From positions 1 to 6,366 of the forward strand of contig JAFZZD010000017.1 in NCBI GenBank assembly GCA_017615955.1: a stretch of DNA of 6,366 nt, read 5' to 3'. The translations under genes and the position numbers were made by a program. This document shows, one piece after another, positions 5,115 through 6,366 of the stretch. The notes below the pieces were generated by a model. That model searched no databases and had not been told where the DNA came from. It worked only from the letters and a program-made list of their open reading frames with translations. Numbering within the stretch: position 1 is the first letter of the stretch; the number at the start of each line of letters is the position of its first letter. This DNA is from Victivallales bacterium. Lineage in GTDB: Bacteria > Verrucomicrobiota > Lentisphaeria > Oligosphaerales > Oligosphaeraceae.

Positions 5115-6140
5115 ATGGCAAAGAATGTTCCAGAATGGTGGATAAGTTCAAACGAGGCGGTCAAGGAATACATCTATCGCGTTGCGAGTAAGGGGAAGGT
5201 CTCCGTGGCGGGGCATTCCGCCGGCGGCAGGGAAATATTGATGTACGAGTATGGCGAGAAGGAGGACTTGCCACAGAAGGTCAGTTTCTCATCTGCGTAT
5301 GCGGCGAAGAAGCCAGAGTTGTACACCCGTGGACCAGAGCGGAAGAAGCCTGTGTTGTTTATCTATGCGGCGATACACGGCGCGGAAATCGAGGGGTGCG
5401 CCTCGCTCATGAATCTGGTGAACCTGCTGGAGAAGGGCTATGACCTGCTGGGCAGGGAGAACGAGGCGCTGCTGTCACTGGCAAGGCAGTATCGGCTAGT
5501 GCTGGTGCCATTGAGCCAGCCTGACGGACGGGCCCGCTTCAAGCTGGATGCCTTGCAGGGCGAGAGCCTGGAGACATTCCAGTTCTATGCCCACGGCATC
5601 TGGAAGGATGGCAGGCCCTGCACGTATCCCTGGCACAAGGAGATCATGCCTCTGCCTGTCTCGGAAATGAAGCAACTGGGCGCATATTTCAACGACAATG
5701 GCGTGAACTGCCAGCATGACGACTTCTTCGGCGACATGCAGCCCGAGGTAAGGACATTGGTGGACATCGTGCACGCGGAAAGGCCAGACTGCATCCTTTC
5801 ATGCCACAGCTGCGAGGCGGAGCCTGGCATGTGCGGCCCAGCGTTTAGCGTAACACCAGCGGCTGACATGATGACAATCCAGATCTCCAATCTCACCATA
5901 ACGCACCAGACTGTCTGCAACTTGCGGCCATACTGCAACATCAACATCAAGAAGCACAATTATTTCCTGCTGCAGGACATATTGTACCTTGCCTCTGGTG
6001 CGCTGCCATTGATGTATGAGTTCCAGCATGGCTGCGAGAATTTCCCATATACCCTCCAGGAAATCGTTGATACGGGGTTGATCCTGTTCGAGGAAATCAT
6101 GCGCTTCGGCGTGAAGAACAAATTCATGCCGCGCTTTTGA
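5115..6140 (+). CDS. M14-family zinc carboxypeptidase-like protein, cytoplasmic
   Basis: The 341-residue product resembles M14 metallocarboxypeptidases, which remove a C-terminal residue from peptides or cleave related amide bonds. The HxxE zinc motif is IHGAEIEG, with ligands His88 and Glu91. VPLSQPDGRAR matches the family's NPDG strand. NGVNCQHDDFFGDMQPEVRTL corresponds to the M14 stretch GVDLNRNF...SEPET. His231 in ILSCHSCEAEPG is the likely third zinc ligand, and Glu302 in LMYEFQHG the likely catalytic glutamate. The usual substrate-binding Asn-Arg pair (LNRN) reads VNCQHD, so the Arg is missing and specificity is probably unlike classical carboxypeptidases. The N-terminus has GHSAGGREILMYEYG (M14s often open with GxSxxGRxI) and no signal peptide, implying a cytoplasmic enzyme. 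Peptide or muropeptide recycling is a possible role. The gene is bracketed on both sides by palindromic repeats. The upstream ATG at 5046 is rejected because AGGAG favours 5115. Confidence 0.82.
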   Translation: MAKNVPEWWISSNEAVKEYIYRVASKGKVSVAGHSAGGREILMYEYGEKEDLPQKVSFSSAYAAKKPELYTRGPERKKPVLFIYAAIHGAEIEGCASLMNLVNLLEKGYDLLGRENEALLSLARQYRLVLVPLSQPDGRARFKLDALQGESLETFQFYAHGIWKDGRPCTYPWHKEIMPLPVSEMKQLGAYFNDNGVNCQHDDFFGDMQPEVRTLVDIVHAERPDCILSCHSCEAEPGMCGPAFSVTPAADMMTIQISNLTITHQTVCNLRPYCNINIKKHNYFLLQDILYLASGALPLMYEFQHGCENFPYTLQEIVDTGLILFEEIMRFGVKNKFMPRF

Positions 6141-6191
6141 GGATTACTCTGTTTCCCAAGATGGTAGGCAATAATCATAGAACCTAATTTT

Positions 6192-6222
6192 GTGAGCGCC
6201 GAAGCGGCGCTCACTCAGGTTG
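6192..6222 (+). repeat. Palindromic repeat, copy 4 (forward)
   Basis: The hairpin at 6192-6214 has a perfect 9-bp stem, GTGAGCGCC with GGCGCTCAC, and a GAAGC loop, followed by TCAGGTTG. Compared with copies 1 and 3, stem position 4 changed from G-C to A-T on both arms at once, and the loop centre changed G to A. The preceding AATTTT matches the A/T-rich flank of the other copies. Confidence 0.9.
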
Positions 6223-6230
6223 AACAAGCG

Positions 6231-6281
6231 ACAAGGCAAAGCCCCGGACATCTCGCACGGGCTGGCCAACCTGTGCCTTGT
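6231..6281 (+). repeat. Nested inverted repeat between copies 4 and 5
   Basis: ACAAGGCA (6231-6238) pairs with TGCCTTGT (6274-6281), and inside it AGCCC (6240-6244) pairs with GGGCT (6259-6263). Together with the outer palindromes this makes the whole 6192-6339 segment foldable into one extended, branched structure. It is not a tRNA or another RNA that I recognise. Confidence 0.55.
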
Positions 6282-6308
6282 CCAACAGGCGAAATCGAAC
6301 AAGTTGGC

Positions 6309-6339
6309 CAACTTGAGTGAGCGCCGCTTCGGCGCTCAC
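6309..6339 (-). repeat. Palindromic repeat, copy 5 (inverted)
   Basis: CAACTTGA (6309-6316) leads into a hairpin at 6317-6339 with the same 9-bp GTGAGCGCC stem as copy 4 and a GCTTC loop; ACATAATTAG follows. On the minus strand it matches copy 4 exactly over the hairpin and has TCAAGTTG where copy 4 has TCAGGTTG. Its flank is part of a perfect 16-nt palindrome, CAAGTTGGCCAACTTG, at 6300-6315. Confidence 0.9.
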
Positions 6340-6366
6340 ATAATTAGTTTTTGCAACAGGCCATAA

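Larger units (their letters stand above)
6192..6339. repeat. Composite repeat pair (+,-), REP/BIME-like
   Basis: Copies 4 and 5 face each other across about 85 nt of spacer (6223-6308) that itself holds nested inverted repeats. The spacer shows no similarity to the spacer of the 4869-5097 cluster, so only the palindromes and their short flanks are conserved between the two clusters. This is what independent insertion or spread of a short palindromic unit would give. Confidence 0.75.
6141..6366. other. Non-coding tail of the window, mostly palindromic repeats
   Basis: No gene is visible after the M14 stop codon. Positions 6141-6191 are A/T-rich without a recognisable terminator. A 148-nt inverted repeat pair occupies 6192-6339, followed by TAATTAG and TTTTT (6341-6352), which could serve as a poor U-tract after the last hairpin. 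The final bases (6353-6366) are uninformative. Confidence 0.6.

Noticed and set aside
6231..6281. tRNA-like or known structured RNA
   Set aside because: The nested stems do not form a cloverleaf and no T-arm or anticodon arm pattern is present.

Overview
The window reads as ordinary chromosomal DNA from a Gram-negative bacterium of moderately high GC content. The main evidence is a complete ADP-heptose:LPS heptosyltransferase gene, which implies an outer membrane with a heptose-containing core. The lineage cannot be fixed from this window. The mix of a WaaF-type enzyme, a tandem-SIS protein resembling animal glucokinase regulatory protein, and a conserved 80-residue orphan protein would fit a gut or host-associated bacterium such as a member of the PVC group (Lentisphaerota/Verrucomicrobiota) or a proteobacterium. 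That placement is a guess.

Layout. Positions 22-1092 (+) hold waaF. It overlaps by 11 nt a type I ABC exporter gene (1082-2773, +) that starts at a GTG with an excellent ribosome binding site lying inside waaF. The two form a translationally coupled envelope-glycan pair: one adds heptose to the LPS core, the other probably moves a lipid-linked glycan or lipid A-core across the inner membrane. Two adjacent hairpins (2775-2829) separate this pair from a convergent small gene on the minus strand (2845-3087), which has its own sigma70-like promoter, ribosome binding site and terminator. Divergent from it is a 553-residue tandem SIS-domain protein (3202-4863, +), related to MurQ (N-acetylmuramic acid 6-phosphate etherase) and to GKRP. 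The last gene (5115-6140, +) is a cytoplasmic M14-type zinc carboxypeptidase-like protein. The MurQ/GKRP-like protein and the peptidase could both act in peptidoglycan or peptide recycling, but nothing in the sequence proves a shared pathway.

The most unusual content is a family of palindromic repeats confined to the two intergenic regions that flank the M14 gene. Five copies share a 23-nt hairpin (9-bp GC-rich stem, 5-nt loop), an A/T-rich flank on one side and TCAAGTTG on the other. They are arranged +,+,- before the gene (4869-5097) and +,- after it (6192-6339). The stems in the two clusters differ by a paired G-C to A-T exchange that preserves base pairing. The arrangement resembles REP/BIME elements, but no REP-associated transposase is present in the window. 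I see no CRISPR array, tRNA, rRNA, phage gene or transposase gene.
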